From Castanea sativa (lineage: Eukaryota > Streptophyta > Magnoliopsida > Fagales > Fagaceae), in the NCBI RefSeq assembly GCF_040712315.1, contig NC_134022.1:4960001-5024000 (forward strand): 64,000 nucleotides of DNA, given 5' to 3'. Below are positions 24,564 through 35,830 of this stretch, in pieces. A program made the position numbers and the translations under genes. The notes beneath the pieces are model-generated. The model was given only the letters and a program-made list of their open reading frames with translations. It searched no databases and was not told where the DNA came from. Each line of letters starts with the position of its first letter. The first letter of the stretch is position 1.

Positions 24564-24595
<32 letters not shown>

Positions 24596-25240
24596 TATAT
24601 ATGAAAAGACGTCTTTCTAACATTGTTCTTCACTTCTTTGGAGTAACTTTGTACACGATCTTATTATGCTTTAATCTATGGACCTTTTGACTAAGTTCAA
24701 GTGAAGTATTCTTCAAAATCCAGGTCTCCATGTGCAAAAAAATAAAATATAAAAAAATAAAAACTCTTCTAGAAAGATTCCTAGTTTCATTTTCTCAGTG
24801 ATTCACACGCCTCATCCTCCTCAAAGTTCTCTCTCACAAGGACCTCATGTTTCCCTGATCACTGGCCCAGGCCCAGGCCCACCATGTCTCATTGATCACC
24901 ACTAGGTTTTCGAGTCTTCTACCATCTAGGATTCTTACACGTGGAACCCAAGTGGTGATGTGTTGGACGGTTCTCATCCATTTTACCTGCAACTTTCAAA
25001 AACACGTGCCTTCAAGTTCAAACTATTCCTATAACATTTCTTGTTAAGAGAGATTTATTCTAGTAATGTCACCTTTTTTGTTATAACCATGCTATCTGAC
25101 AAATTATAATTAATTTTCAGTTACTTTGTACTTTTTTTTTTTTTTTCTCGTACTCACATTAGTCACCTAGAAATGTGTTATAGTTAACTCAACTGATAAA
25201 ATCTTTTATAATTGTATTAGAGATCTGAAATTTAATCATC
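23161..25240. other. Intergenic DNA, no gene seen
   Basis: AT-rich, with AT microsatellites near 23707 and 24564-24602. Around 24840-25010 the composition is more balanced and contains CACGTGG (about 24938) and CACGTGC (about 24993), G-box/ABRE-like words, together with 'cccaggcccaggccca'. No transcription unit follows in either direction, so I do not call a promoter. Confidence 0.35.
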
Positions 25241-25255
25241 GTCTATACTAAAAAC

Positions 25256-25349
25256 CTTTTTTTTTTTTTTTTGAGAAAGAACACTATAACTTTATTGATG
25301 GTAAAGCCGAATCGGCTTGAATTACAGAAACAAGGTGTAGATGAACGTT
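25256..25349 (-). mobile_element. Very short 5'-truncated LINE 3' end with 15-bp target duplication
   Basis: A 94-bp insertion starts with a T run (the poly(A) tail on the - strand) followed by text typical of a LINE 3' untranslated end. It is flanked by the identical 15-mer gtctatactaaaaac at 25241-25255 and 25350-25364. It carries no coding sequence. The perfect duplication shows retroposition through target-primed reverse transcription and a fairly recent date. Confidence 0.8.
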
Positions 25350-26111
25350 GTCTATACTAAAAACTGATTGGTATTTTAATGTGATGATGAAGAGCTACTA
25401 TCAAAACTTTCAGAAGCAAACGACATAAATTAAAACTCTAAAATAAAAAACCACCTAAAAAAGTTATGATATTGTTTGTGGAACTAGAATTTAGGGCTCG
25501 TTAAACTTAACAACTATATAAAAAAGCATACTATCAAAATATTACACGTAAAAATTGATACAAGTCCACTTGTCGATTCCACATCTTCCAGAGAATACAT
25601 ATATTTTTTACTAGTTACTACTACTATTTTTGAAGACAAATGAAGTTGGCCTAAAAGTTTGTTAATAATTAAGTTTGGCCTAGAAAAAATTATGAATTCG
25701 GGTTTGGTACAGTACTGGTTGAACAACTTTAAGCTTAAATGAGTGTATATTGATGAAAGGTACCACGTTGCAAATCAGGTGGTAGAATAGCGTAGAAAGT
25801 AAGATATACTGCACACAAAAAAAAAAAAAAACAAAAAGTGAGTCAAAGACTCAAAAGTGTAAATTTGAAAGTGAACACCGATCAACACGGAAAAATATAT
25901 AAAACGCTTGGACCACACGTACAACGCGTTATACCAAGGACGTAAACGAGGATTCACAATGGCGTCTACTTTAAATCATAACGTTCTCCTCAAAGATCAT
26001 GTTCATGTTGTAAGAATTGACTACAATGCCACTCGGAACTGGTATTAACTATTAACCCTTTTTTTTTGAGATTCCAGACCTGAAGGTCAATTTCATTGAA
26101 AGGGAAAAAGA

Positions 26112-26693
26112 CTACAAAGAGTCTCGATACACAAGAAGAGCTATATCATCAGGGATGGAATCAATCCACACCTGGAGCTCATTACCAGATTTAGCTTTTC
26201 GGGCAAGGTAGTGGGCAATAGTATTGCCTAATCTTTTTACATGAGAGAAAACACATAAATGAAATTCATTTGCTAATACAAGGGAATTTTGGATGATATG
26301 GCCAAATTTTGGGTTGCTAGTGCTCCCATCCTTAAGTGCCGAGATGACTATCTTAGCATCTCCCTCGATTGTGGCTTCAAAAATTCTCATCTCCTTCGCG
26401 AATAAAACTACTCTTCTACACGCTAAGGTTTCCACCGTGGCAACTGAACATGGTAGAGGAATTCTTTCAGCCAAAGCTCCAATAACCATTCCTTCAAAGT
26501 CTTGGATAACCACACCTAAACCAGCAACACCCAAATCCTTAAAAATTGCCCCGTTAAAGTTCACCTTATACGTCAAAGGGTTAGAGGGAATCCACCTAGT
26601 ATTACTGCCAGAATTTGAGGGTTGCACTTGCCGAGTGAGCTGTGTTGAGGAAAAACATGTAAAAAGGTTGAAGCCTTTGCTCAAATGATTCAA
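26112..26693 (-). pseudogene. LINE RNase H domain (RVT_3 type), open but inactive-looking
   Basis: The 193-residue open frame matches the RNase H module found at the end of plant LINE ORF2 and in related host genes. The first block reads KVNFNGAIF, where the family has NFDGA, so the first catalytic Asp is Asn here. It is followed by GLGVVIQDFEG, the Glu block VETLACRR, the Asp block EGDAKIVISALKD, and a last block with HVKRLGNTIAHYLARKA, where the family has HV-R--N--AH-LA. The 5' part of the ORF lies across the hAT insertion, so the frame has no authentic start. Annotators may report it as a small 'RNase H domain protein', but context favours a transposon relic. Confidence 0.8.
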
Positions 26694-26850
26694 AGGTCGG
26701 AGGAGCAGCCCCCCACACGATCAGAATTCCTCTTTTCCCAAATCATCCACAAGATCACAGCTACTAGATTGATTTCGAAGCAATCCCTCATCTCCACTAA
26801 CATCTTCATAAAGTCAGCAAACTCATGAATCTGTGCTTTAGAAGCTTCTA

Positions 26851-27649
26851 ACCAACTGCATTAGCTTCCCAAATGATCCTCAAAGTAGGGCAACTCCACA
26901 GAGAATGGATAGCATCCTCACAAGCCGAGAGACACCTAGGCAGTGGCGACTCTAGGAATTTTGTTCAGGGTGTTCCTATTCCACTTTGAAAAAATTTTGG
27001 GTCATTTCGGGTTTTTCGGGACATTTCGATAAATACCGGCCGAAATTCAAAATTTGGTAACCAACTACATTAGCTTCCCAAATGATCCTCAAAGTAGGGC
27101 AACTCCACAGAGAATGGATAGCATCCTCACAAGCCGAGAGATACTCTAGGAATTTTGTTCCATTCCACTTTGAAAAAATTTTGGGTCATTTCCGGGACAT
27201 TTCGATAAATACCGAAATTCAAAATTTGGTAACCAACTACATTAGCTTCCCAAATGATCCTCAAAGTAGGGCAACTCCACAGAGAATGGATAGCATCCTC
27301 ACAAGCCGAGAGACACCTAGGCAGTGGCGACTCTAGGAATTTTGTTCAGGGTGTTCCTATTCCACTTTGAAAAAATTTTGGGTCATTTCGGGTTTTTCGG
27401 GACATTTCGATAAATACCGGCCGAAATTCAAAATTTGGTAACCAACTGCATTAGCTTCCCAAATGATCCTCAAAGTAGGGCAACTCCACAGAGAATGGAT
27501 AGCATCCTCACAAGCCGAGAGACACCTAGGCAGTGGCGACTCTAGGAATTTTGTTCAGGGTGTTCCTATTCCACTTTGAAAAAATTTTGGGTCATTTCGG
27601 GTTTTTCGGGACATTTCGATAAATACCGGCCGAAATTCAAAATTTGGTA
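26851..27649. repeat. Four-copy tandem amplification spanning a LINE/hAT insertion junction
   Basis: Units start at 26851, 27060, 27232 and 27441. Three are 209 bp and the second is 172 bp, with several small internal deletions. Each full unit consists of about 90 bp of LINE flank ('accaactgcattagcttc' to 'gagacacctagg') followed by about 119 bp of the left end of the hAT element (CAGTGGCGAC to 'aaatttggtaa'). Units 1 and 4 share 'aactgcatt' and units 2 and 3 share 'aactacatt'. The junction between units joins element 'ttggtaa' to host 'ccaact', and the original host site reads 'tctaaccaact', so 'taa' is shared microhomology. Only the last unit continues into the rest of the element. Confidence 0.92.
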
Positions 27650-27669
27650 AGCATGAAATTTGTACTTTA

Positions 27670-27701
<32 letters not shown>

Positions 27702-28300
27702 CTTAAAACCAAAACAAATTTGCATTATGTACACCAAAAAACCTCAAAAGGAAAAAAAAATAAAAATAAAAGAAATTAATGAACAAAGGTACTGGTATAA
27801 TAAACTATAAGTTCATTTGAAATTTTAATAAAATTATTAATTATTATTGTTTAGTTGTTTCATAAATTTGTTTGTCTTTTATAAACTATAATTTGTTGTA
27901 TTGTTGTTTCATTAATTATTAAATTATTAATTGTTGTTTAGCTTAACATAATTTAATTTGTTTGTCTTTTATAATGTATTAGTTAATTAAATTATTAATT
28001 ATTAGTGTTTAGTTGGTTCATTCATTTTTTTTACTAACTATTAGGAGTCTAGCACACACCCCACTGTGCGTTAGCACACACTTCATGTGTGCACACACCC
28101 CTGCCTCTGCATGCCTTTTAATTCAAAATTTGTTTAGCATAAAAATTTTGAGGGTGTTCCTGATATTGCCTGAAGGTGTTCCTATTTTTTTTTTAAGGGT
28201 AAACAAATAAAAAAAATTAAATTATTATATATAAAAAAAAAAAAAATTCAAGCCAAGGTGTTCCTAGGAACACCCTGGCCTCTGAGTGGCGTCGCCACTG
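27531..28300 (+). mobile_element. hAT non-autonomous element, copy A (770 bp), 8-bp duplication cacctagg
   Basis: Terminal inverted repeats are CAGTGGCGAC (left) and GTCGCCACTG (right). The flanking octamer cacctagg is identical at 27523-27530 and 28301-28308. The termini, 8-bp duplication and lack of coding capacity define a non-autonomous hAT element. Removing it and one octamer restores a continuous LINE reading frame across the zinc-binding domain (VICPRC to LSACEDAIH), which confirms the insertion. The right end has a near-palindrome at 28252-28279 and a fold-back (GAGTGGCG TCGCCACTG) at the very tip. Three extra left-end units lie upstream because of the tandem amplification; two of them keep the TIR (26941 and 27322). 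Confidence 0.92.
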
Positions 28301-28805
28301 CACCTAGGACAAATGACTGATGAGACCACTTTGCATTTCCACAGGTTAAGCAGGGTTGGGATAGCTTTGTGGGTTGCTTTCCATAATAACATGTGCTTAA
28401 CCTTGGGGGGGGACCTGCAAGCTCCAAATTCCAGTCCACATTCTTTTACTTCGACCCATGTTAGAGCAATTTGGAACAAAACTCCTTTCAGACTTAGCTA
28501 GCATCTGGTATGCACTCCAAGTAGAGTAGATTCCCTGATTTGAAGGAAACCAAGTTTGTTTGTCCGGGATCTGATTGATACTCAACAGCAAACCAAGAAT
28601 AATACTAGCTTCATGGGGTAGGAACTCTTGCTTAATCAGATTAGCCTTCCAGGTCTAGGAGACATCATCAATCAAGTTGCTCACTGTAGACTCCGCGCCA
28701 AGAGAGGAAATCAGGGAAATGATACTTCTACAGTTTTGGTTTGGTAGCCATTTGTCTCCTCGAATTTTGATAGACTTACCAAATGTTCTTATGCATCCTT
28801 TAACA

Positions 28806-31800
28806 AAATCCTTTACTTAGATACCCAAGTAAGCACTCGAACTTAACACACGTTCACACAAGACTCTTGTACAATTCAATCTAAACAAATTCACGCAATT
28901 TAGGATATCATAATAATTGTGATACCATGGATTAAATCACATAAATATATTAAATGGATTTGATTGATTATGTGTGTATTGTGCGAGCGGGTATTGAATA
29001 TCACTTTAGTTTTTTTAGGTATACCATAAATGTGATAGTCCGAATTATGTGAATTGACTTTGTAAGATATGTGGTGTGTAAGTATATTGAGTTTTGCATT
29101 AGGTGTTTACTAGGTCGATCTGAGCTATATAAACAACTAAAATTATCCTTAATTTTGACTAGATTAATCATTTTAGAAATGTAGATATGATTAGCATTTT
29201 TTCTCGATTTGTTAAATGAAGTATTCATACCTTGGTGCTAACCCATTTTATAGTGCAATGTGTGTTTGGCCATCACAAATTTGTTTAAACTCATTAAGAA
29301 ACGTAGTAATGCTTTTCATAACTTTTGAGTAATAATGAAGGCGTTGAGTTGAAGTGAATTCACGCTTTTGTGAATCATGTACCAACACATTGAGTAAGGC
29401 TTTCCATACCTCAGTCAAAATGTCTAGTCCAACAACTAGTCCGATCGAGTACCTCTTCTAATAAGCTACCAGTAATCCACCCAAATTAAAGTAGGCAATC
29501 TAACCCCATCCATAATGCAAAGTTAGGTTTTTCAATAAAATGCTTCCTATCTATATATTGCTTCAGCAATTGAGCTAGTCACAATGGTTTTGGGTATTGG
29601 AATTGTCTATCAAGAAAACCTAGCATATCCAGCTGGTCTCAATTAAAGTCATTATTTATCTCTTCCGAAGTTGGAAATTTGATTGGATTATCTTTAATGG
29701 CTACAAAATATTTTTTTTTTTTTTTGATTTTGTACAAAATAGGGCAGTTGCTGTGACATTTAGTATAAAATCAATTATAAATGATTTTTACAATTTAATA
29801 TAGCGTATAATTCCATTTTGATAGATTACAAATAATTGAAATAGAAATGTATTAAGAAACAATCATTTTATATACTTTTATTTTATTTAAACACATTTTA
29901 TTAATATTGAATAGATGCTACTTGTTTTTTATAGTTTAATTTAGTCTAAATTTTAGTATATTTCTTATTTTTGAATGGTCAAATTTTTTTTTTCATGGTT
30001 TGAATTTTAGAGGTTAGACATCGATATAATGGCAAGTGTCATTCATTTAAAGCAACAGGTCACATGAGTCAAGAATCAGCCTCTCTCAAAAAATATTAGT
30101 AAACCTGTCTACTAATTTCTTATTTTACATCTTATAAAGTGGAAGTTTGGTACATTGTAAACAACTTTTAACCCCCCACCCAAAGAAACAATTCTAGCTT
30201 CGTCCCTAGTGATTTCGAATATGATCATTACCCCTCTTATATATATGACACCATCTCCCAAATTATCTTTGGAACTATTATCAGTAGTACTGACTATTGA
30301 GTATTGACCTTGACTATCCCAAAGTTGTGAATTGTGATGATGACACCCATGAAACTAGAACTGGTAATTAAGCTTAGGGATAAGGAACCCAACTTATTAC
30401 AAGTTGTGTGAAATAGACTATGATTAATAATGATTTTTAAAGAGGGTGAATTGAAATAATTTAAAATATAAAGTGTTTTAATTAAAAAAAATTCCAAGTT
30501 TCAGATCTAATTTCGAACCATCCTCAATTAAAAGAAGAATTGTATAACTTGTTCAGAAAATTTATAACATCCTTCACCGTTTATATATAGATTCTGAAAC
30601 ATTATTCTAATAATTAATCTATATCCTTAACCAAACATTCAGCATATTATTCCAATAATGGAAATAGAACCAACAAACTTGGAATGTAAAACTTGCAATT
30701 TCGAAAAGGCAGGTCAACCCTAACCTTGGGAAAAGAAAATGATTTACAGTATCAAGCTTTTATGCTGATTGGATTGGATAACAAAATAGGGTTTCCTTTT
30801 AGAAAAGCAAGTCATCTTCTATAGAAAATTTGAAACACGTTTATGGCAATGTATTTATCTATATGAGTCATATGACCCACACGAAGAGGGTAAGATCATA
30901 CTTGATATTAGTCTTTCCCTATTCCTTAAAGGTCAAGTGTGTGTGACCCATCAAAGGTTAGCAATGAGGACATGTCGTTTTTACCCGTACGGTAGAAGAT
31001 CATTTCCTACTCCTACCATCTCCACAAACACATTGAAAAGATATACACAACCAATAGCCGCCCACACAAATATTGATGAAAATATACAAATTAAAAAATA
31101 AAAATAGAAATAGAAAAACTCATATGGATTTTCCAAGTAGAGAGCAAACCCTTCACACAAATATTGCTGAAAATGCAATATAATTCGAATTTTTTTAATA
31201 TTAAAATTATCTTCAAGTCATATAATAATAACAATAGTAATAAAAATACTAATTTAGTTGGGGTAGCTTCTAAATTGATTCTTTCACTATGTAAATTTAC
31301 AATGTACACCCTTTTTAGTATTACAACAATATCAATGTGTTTTCTTCCATCATTTGTTTAAATCTTGCAACTTTTATTTTAGAGTCATATTGCCATTAGA
31401 GCAATTGTTAATAAACCATATTAGAAAATTTTTAACATCACTTTTATGGGAAATAAAAAAAAAATGTTAGAAAAATTAAGTGTTTTATCATTTTCTAATA
31501 AATTTTTTCTAAAAATAGTTAATAAATTCATGTCCTTTGAGTATTCATTAACATTTCCCTTTATTTTAACCCAAAAAATAACGTCACTTTTAAGTAGTTT
31601 ATAACAATTATGTGATAGACCGATAGTAATACAGAAGAAGAAGCCCATTAACTTTATTACGATAGTTGATTGTATAAATTAAAAGTTACAATTGAGAAAG
31701 TGATTTAGAAGCAATTTCATACTTAGAGAGCATAAAATGTATTGTAACCTTATTTTTGCTATCTTCTGTTCTATTGTTTTTTCCAATGATATATGTGTAG

Positions 31801-32640
31801 CTGTTTCATTGGTTTACGTATGATTTTAACTAATATGTAAGTTATATAGATATGCATAGTGTGCATTTGGGAGTTGTTGAAAAATGTTTTTCATTTTTCT
31901 TTTCGTCTTATTAGCCTTTTTGCAGATTATCTAACTTTTAACTTTTTTTTAAATAAATTAATTTTTAATTTTTTGTAATACATTTAGCAAAATAGTTACT
32001 AAAATCTAAATCTTTTGATAAATATTATATAAATAAGATACCGAAAACAAGCAATTTCTAAATAAACAGATGTACTTTTAAGCTTGTGTTAGAGTCTAAT
32101 GAACATATTTAATGTGATAAACAACAATATTAGGATTAGTATACTGTCAATAAAGAACAAAGGTTATGAAGGTTATGAAATATTGAAAATTAATGATCCT
32201 GTAATAAATATGGCGTGTGAAATTAACCATATGAAAAATTGGATATTATAAAGCAAATCCTAAAATTTCTTGCATCATTTTCCAATAATCAAAGCTAGAA
32301 AAAGATGGACCATTCCACTAGAATTATAGCCTATTTTAAACAAAAACATCAATGATCACTTTAGCCTTGGCCCCTCTTTAAGAATTGAGCCAAAACATCC
32401 ACGGAACTTTCAACTTAAGTTGTGCATATCATTCGGTCTCAAAAATAAAAAGTTGTGCACATCATATTTCATATATGGCAACCGCACACAAGCCCCATTC
32501 GGGTCCCACCTTGATTGGCCAAAAAAAAATTCAAAAGCATCATCATCATTGTCCTCATCATCACCATCATGGAAAAGATCCAAAGGCCAGCATTAATCCA
32601 AGCAATCTGGGACCCACATATAGAGAACTCATTCGCTAAG
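28806..32640. other. AT-rich intergenic DNA, no gene seen
   Basis: Numerous short open frames without domains. Near 31010-31190 'cacacaaatattg(a/c)tgaaaat' occurs twice about 100 bp apart. At 31869-32060 there is a MITE-like segment (starting 'gtgcatttgggagttgttg') of uncertain class. The His-rich frame at 32385-32639 comes from CAT/CAC triplet-rich DNA. Confidence 0.35.
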
Positions 32641-33660
32641 GCACCGCCTTCTGACTCATGAAACCAAAAAAATAAAATATAAATATCGTTTCGTTTGTGC
32701 GTGTAAGGGCGGCTGACCTACTTTTACAATTCCTAGACCCAAGACTGCCTCGCTTTCTCACAACCAATCCCACTCCGACCCGTCTCATGCTGACGATTCC
32801 CACTTCTCTTTACGCCCCTTCCCACACGAGACGGCCGCCTTGGGTCCCACATTTGGAATTTTAATTTTCACAGTCACAAAAACAAAAACAAAAAAAATGA
32901 AATTATTACAATGGGCTACTTTATTATTACAAATACAAAATAAATATTTCTTATTTCATTTTCCATATATAAACATTTTCCCCATGTCCAAGGGAGTTAC
33001 ATTGTCTTTTCCACTTTGTTCTTCCCTCAAAAAAAAAAAAAAAAAAAAAAAACCCACAAAGTATTTACACATTTTCAACAAAACCCCAAAACTTATGTAT
33101 AATCACTCTAATAAGCATCCCTATATATATTCTTCCAACTAAAAAGTAAAAAAAGAAAAGAAAAGAAAACTTAATTTTATATTTTCTATTGCTTCACCGA
33201 CCGCCCCAAAGTAGTCCTTCACGTTTGTCTTATTATTTTTCCACATTTTTCCAACTTCTTCTTCTACTTGTATGTACAAATACTAAAAAGAGGTAGACAA
33301 CACTGTGGGGTGACCCATTTGCCAACACCGGCCTTTTGGGGCGCAAAAAGCACTGAGCATTGGAGATTAGACTAGCTAATACCTAGGTTATTGCACAAGA
33401 TACAATAGACAATTGAGAGCAAAAGTTAAAACTCTTCTTCACAGCCGTCCGATCAATGCAATTATTTGGATTGCCTAATTAAACGGCTGTGATAGATTCT
33501 TGAAGTAACTAACATTTGCTCCTAATCATCAATTATAAGGTATTGCATCCCGTACAATAAACTAACTATTGCATAGGATCTTGACCACGAGAGAACACTG
33601 TGGCTACTACATTGTATATGTGGGGTACTAACAGTAATGAACGGAATATATATAGTGCTT
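32641..33660. other. Region downstream of the PLATZ gene
   Basis: The sequence at 32690-32860 is relatively GC-rich ('gggcggctgacc', 'ctccgacccgtc', 'gagacggccgcc') but has no sustained frame. It could be the promoter or 5' leader of a gene outside my detection, or unique DNA. The part from 33661 downward should contain the PLATZ 3' untranslated region. No canonical AATAAA is visible on the - strand within the first 500 bp, which is common in plants. Confidence 0.35.
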
Positions 33661-35510
33661 CTAGTATTCTATGATTAGCCCCCCCATTGGGGCACGATGG
33701 GGGATTCCCTTTCTTCGCTTTGCCGTTCGGTAATTAACCGAAGTTGGGGGTGGTGTACTGGGAGTGAAGCCTCGAACCTTGCTCTTCTCTCTTCCATGGC
33801 TGCTACTACTGTATGAGTCCTCCGAGTCTGACGCCATTGCAGCTGAGTGCCTCTTCTTCTTTTGGAAATTCTTTGATGTCCCCACAATCTATAATCAATA
33901 ATGACAACAATTAAAGAATTAGCCCCCACACCCCTTGATTGAATTGCAATTTGCATAATGTGACCGCAAAAAAATTGTGATGTACCACAACTAACCTAAT
34001 AAGAACCCCAAATTCAATTTGTTCACACTTTGTGAATACTTTAGTTGAAAAAAATTGTTAGCATTCCAAGTCTCGCATTATTAGTACATTACATTAGATT
34101 ACCCCAAACGCAAATCAAAATCAAAATCAAAAGTCAACCCATTTCAACCAATCACATGAATGGCATTAAAATTGAATTTTACTTGGATACCAAGAAAATA
34201 TGACCCACAACCACCTCAACTTGTTCTTTAGAATAAAAAAAAATTTTAAAAAAAACTTGTTCTCCATTTTCTTTTCAATCAGTTTTCTTAATTACCAGTC
34301 AAACAGTGTACCAAATTCTAGGGAAGCAAAAAAATTGGGAAAAATTGTGGGAGTGAAGTACCTTGCAACCGAGAGAGCAAAAGCGGAATGAGTCAAGGAG
34401 GCTGCGCTCGCAGACCTCACATGTGTTGGTAACACCTTTGCCAGGCCTTGGCTGAGGGCGTTCGTTCAAGAACACAACTCTGGCACTGTTGATAATGTAG
34501 GTCTGGACTCCTGCAATGTCCAAAACTTTCTGAATCTCAGAGACCCTAATCACATCATGGTATGAGGACCTCCTTATCTGTCACAAAACAGAGAAGAAAC
34601 ACATTAGGAATTCATTATTCTTGGCTGTCAAGTATGGTGTACAATGAAAGAACATGTGAAACTTCTGACACATTAAAATGAAAAATGAGAACTTTGTGTG
34701 TGTGACATGGTAGAAAATGCAGGAAGAGAAATTTGGAGACATGGGTTAAGTAGAGACTCCAGTCAATTGAGCCTCACTTAACTATAGACCACTGAATTGA
34801 GTTTCAAACATGTACATAAAAATTTCCCATCCAAAAAATTATAACTTTTTTTTCTTTGACCCCCCCATTTTTCTCAGAAAGCAATAGAAGACAGAGAAGA
34901 GAAAAGGTTGAGTAATTAGAAAGCTAAATTTCCCAAAAAGAGAATGGAAACAGAGGAATCTTGTGGTTCCACAGAAGGAAAAGAGAAAACATTGGAAAGT
35001 AGCCATTGAAATAATAGAACCCAAATTTGACTGCAATGAATGTCACCAAAAAGAGAGGAAAAATATGAATTCAGAGAGAGGAAATGGTACCTGAATAGCA
35101 CGGTGGTCCTTGTGGTAATTAAGACAGAGAGAGCAGAGAGCACCGTTCATGCAATCCAGGCAGTACATGTTGCATTCACTTTTGTGGGAATCAGCGTGCA
35201 ACTTGCATTGAACAAAGAAGCTCTCACTGAGCAAAGGTTTCAGCCATGGAGGCCACCTGTTGTCCTCTTCATCAGGACCTCCAGCACCCTATATTCAAAA
35301 ACCAAGAGAAACCCAGCATTTAAATTAGACCCAAATATCAAAAACCATAGCAATACAAATAAAAAAGTTCAAAAAATGAAAGAAACCACTTGTACCAAAA
35401 TTCAAGTAAAACAGAACACAATGAGCAGACCCAGAATAGAAAACCGAGGAAAATAAAAGAAAGAGTCCAATGCAAAGTAAAACAAAGAAAAAAAGCTAGT
35501 GTTATACCAT
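33661..35510 (-). CDS. PLATZ family zinc-binding transcription factor, four coding exons
   Basis: Exons on the - strand are 35508-35510 (ATG only), 35091-35288, 34362-34577 and 33661-33888. All introns (219, 513 and 473 bp) have GT..AG ends and lie between codons. The product is 214 residues, usual for the family. The first zinc site fits C-x2-H-x11-C-x2-C-x5-C-x2-C-x3-H-x2-H exactly (Cys29, His32, Cys44, Cys47, Cys53, Cys56, His60, His63). The second fits C-x2-C-x10-C-x3-C (Cys120, 123, 134, 138). The central [12 protein letters not shown] (68-79) and [18 protein letters not shown] blocks are PLATZ hallmarks. The tail has a basic QKKKR (148-152), a Ser-rich stretch, FTPSTPPP and [13 protein letters not shown], likely nuclear targeting. 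PLATZ proteins bind A/T-rich DNA and repress transcription or regulate RNA polymerase III; the role of this paralogue is unknown. The ATG-only exon is inferred from the family N-terminus [19 protein letters not shown] and from the splice sites. Confidence 0.93.
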
Positions 35511-35650
35511 GATTCTCCTATTCTTGGGCTTGATTTCCCGAACAGTGGTTTCCTGGTTTTCGATCGCCAGCTTGAAAATACAGAGTACTCTGTTTTGAGT
35601 CTTGGAAATTTTGTTCTAAAATGTGTTTGAAAACAGAGAGAAACAGAGCA

Positions 35651-35820
35651 AAATCAGAGAAAGAGAGAGAGAGTGTGTGTTGTGTGCTTTTGGAGAGAAA
35701 GAAAATGATTTTTGTTTTCTGAGGGTGTAGGCGGTGCGGGAGAGAATGGGTTCTCTTGTAGAGAATTGTAGAAGAAAGAGTGAGAGAGACAGAGAGAGAA
35801 ACAGAGAGAGAGAGTCGTTC
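35651..35820 (-). repeat. CT/GA microsatellites in the probable 5' leader of the PLATZ gene
   Basis: GA-rich tracts on the + strand (35655-35672 and 35778-35815), read as CT repeats on the gene's strand, lie 150-300 bp upstream of the ATG exon. Pyrimidine-rich leaders and core promoters are common in plants. A TATA-like 'atatatatg' on the - strand lies near 35960. Transcription start is not defined by the sequence. Confidence 0.5.
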
Positions 35821-35830
35821 TTATCCTTAC

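Larger units (their letters stand above)
26060..28805 (-). mobile_element. 5'-truncated plant LINE (L1-type), interrupted by an hAT element
   Basis: Read on the - strand, the element runs from about 28805 to a terminal A run at 26060-26068. Recognisable in order are: the end of the reverse transcriptase region (FGKSIKIRGDKWLPNQ near 28790-28745; VSNLIDDVS; EFLPHEASIILGLLLSI), a zinc-binding RVT domain (WTGIWSLQVPP, KVKHMLLWKATHKAIPTLLN, VICPRC), its continuation after the hAT (EDAIHSLWSCPTLRIIWEAN at about 26917-26860), and an RNase H domain (26112-26693). A stop codon in the VSNLIDDVS region and a frame change at the run of G (about 28386) show that it is dead. Most of the reverse transcriptase and all of the endonuclease are missing. 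No target duplication was found for the LINE itself. Confidence 0.85.

Noticed and set aside
24930..25000. Two CACGTG (G-box) motifs suggesting a promoter
   Set aside because: No transcription unit or TATA-plus-ORF arrangement on either side.
26851..27649. Regularly spaced repeats that could be read as a CRISPR-like array
   Set aside because: Units are contiguous with no unique spacers, the genome is that of a plant, and unit content is LINE plus hAT sequence.
32385..32639. His-rich frame (poly-His stretches)
   Set aside because: CAT/CAC triplet repeats, no domain or homologous context.
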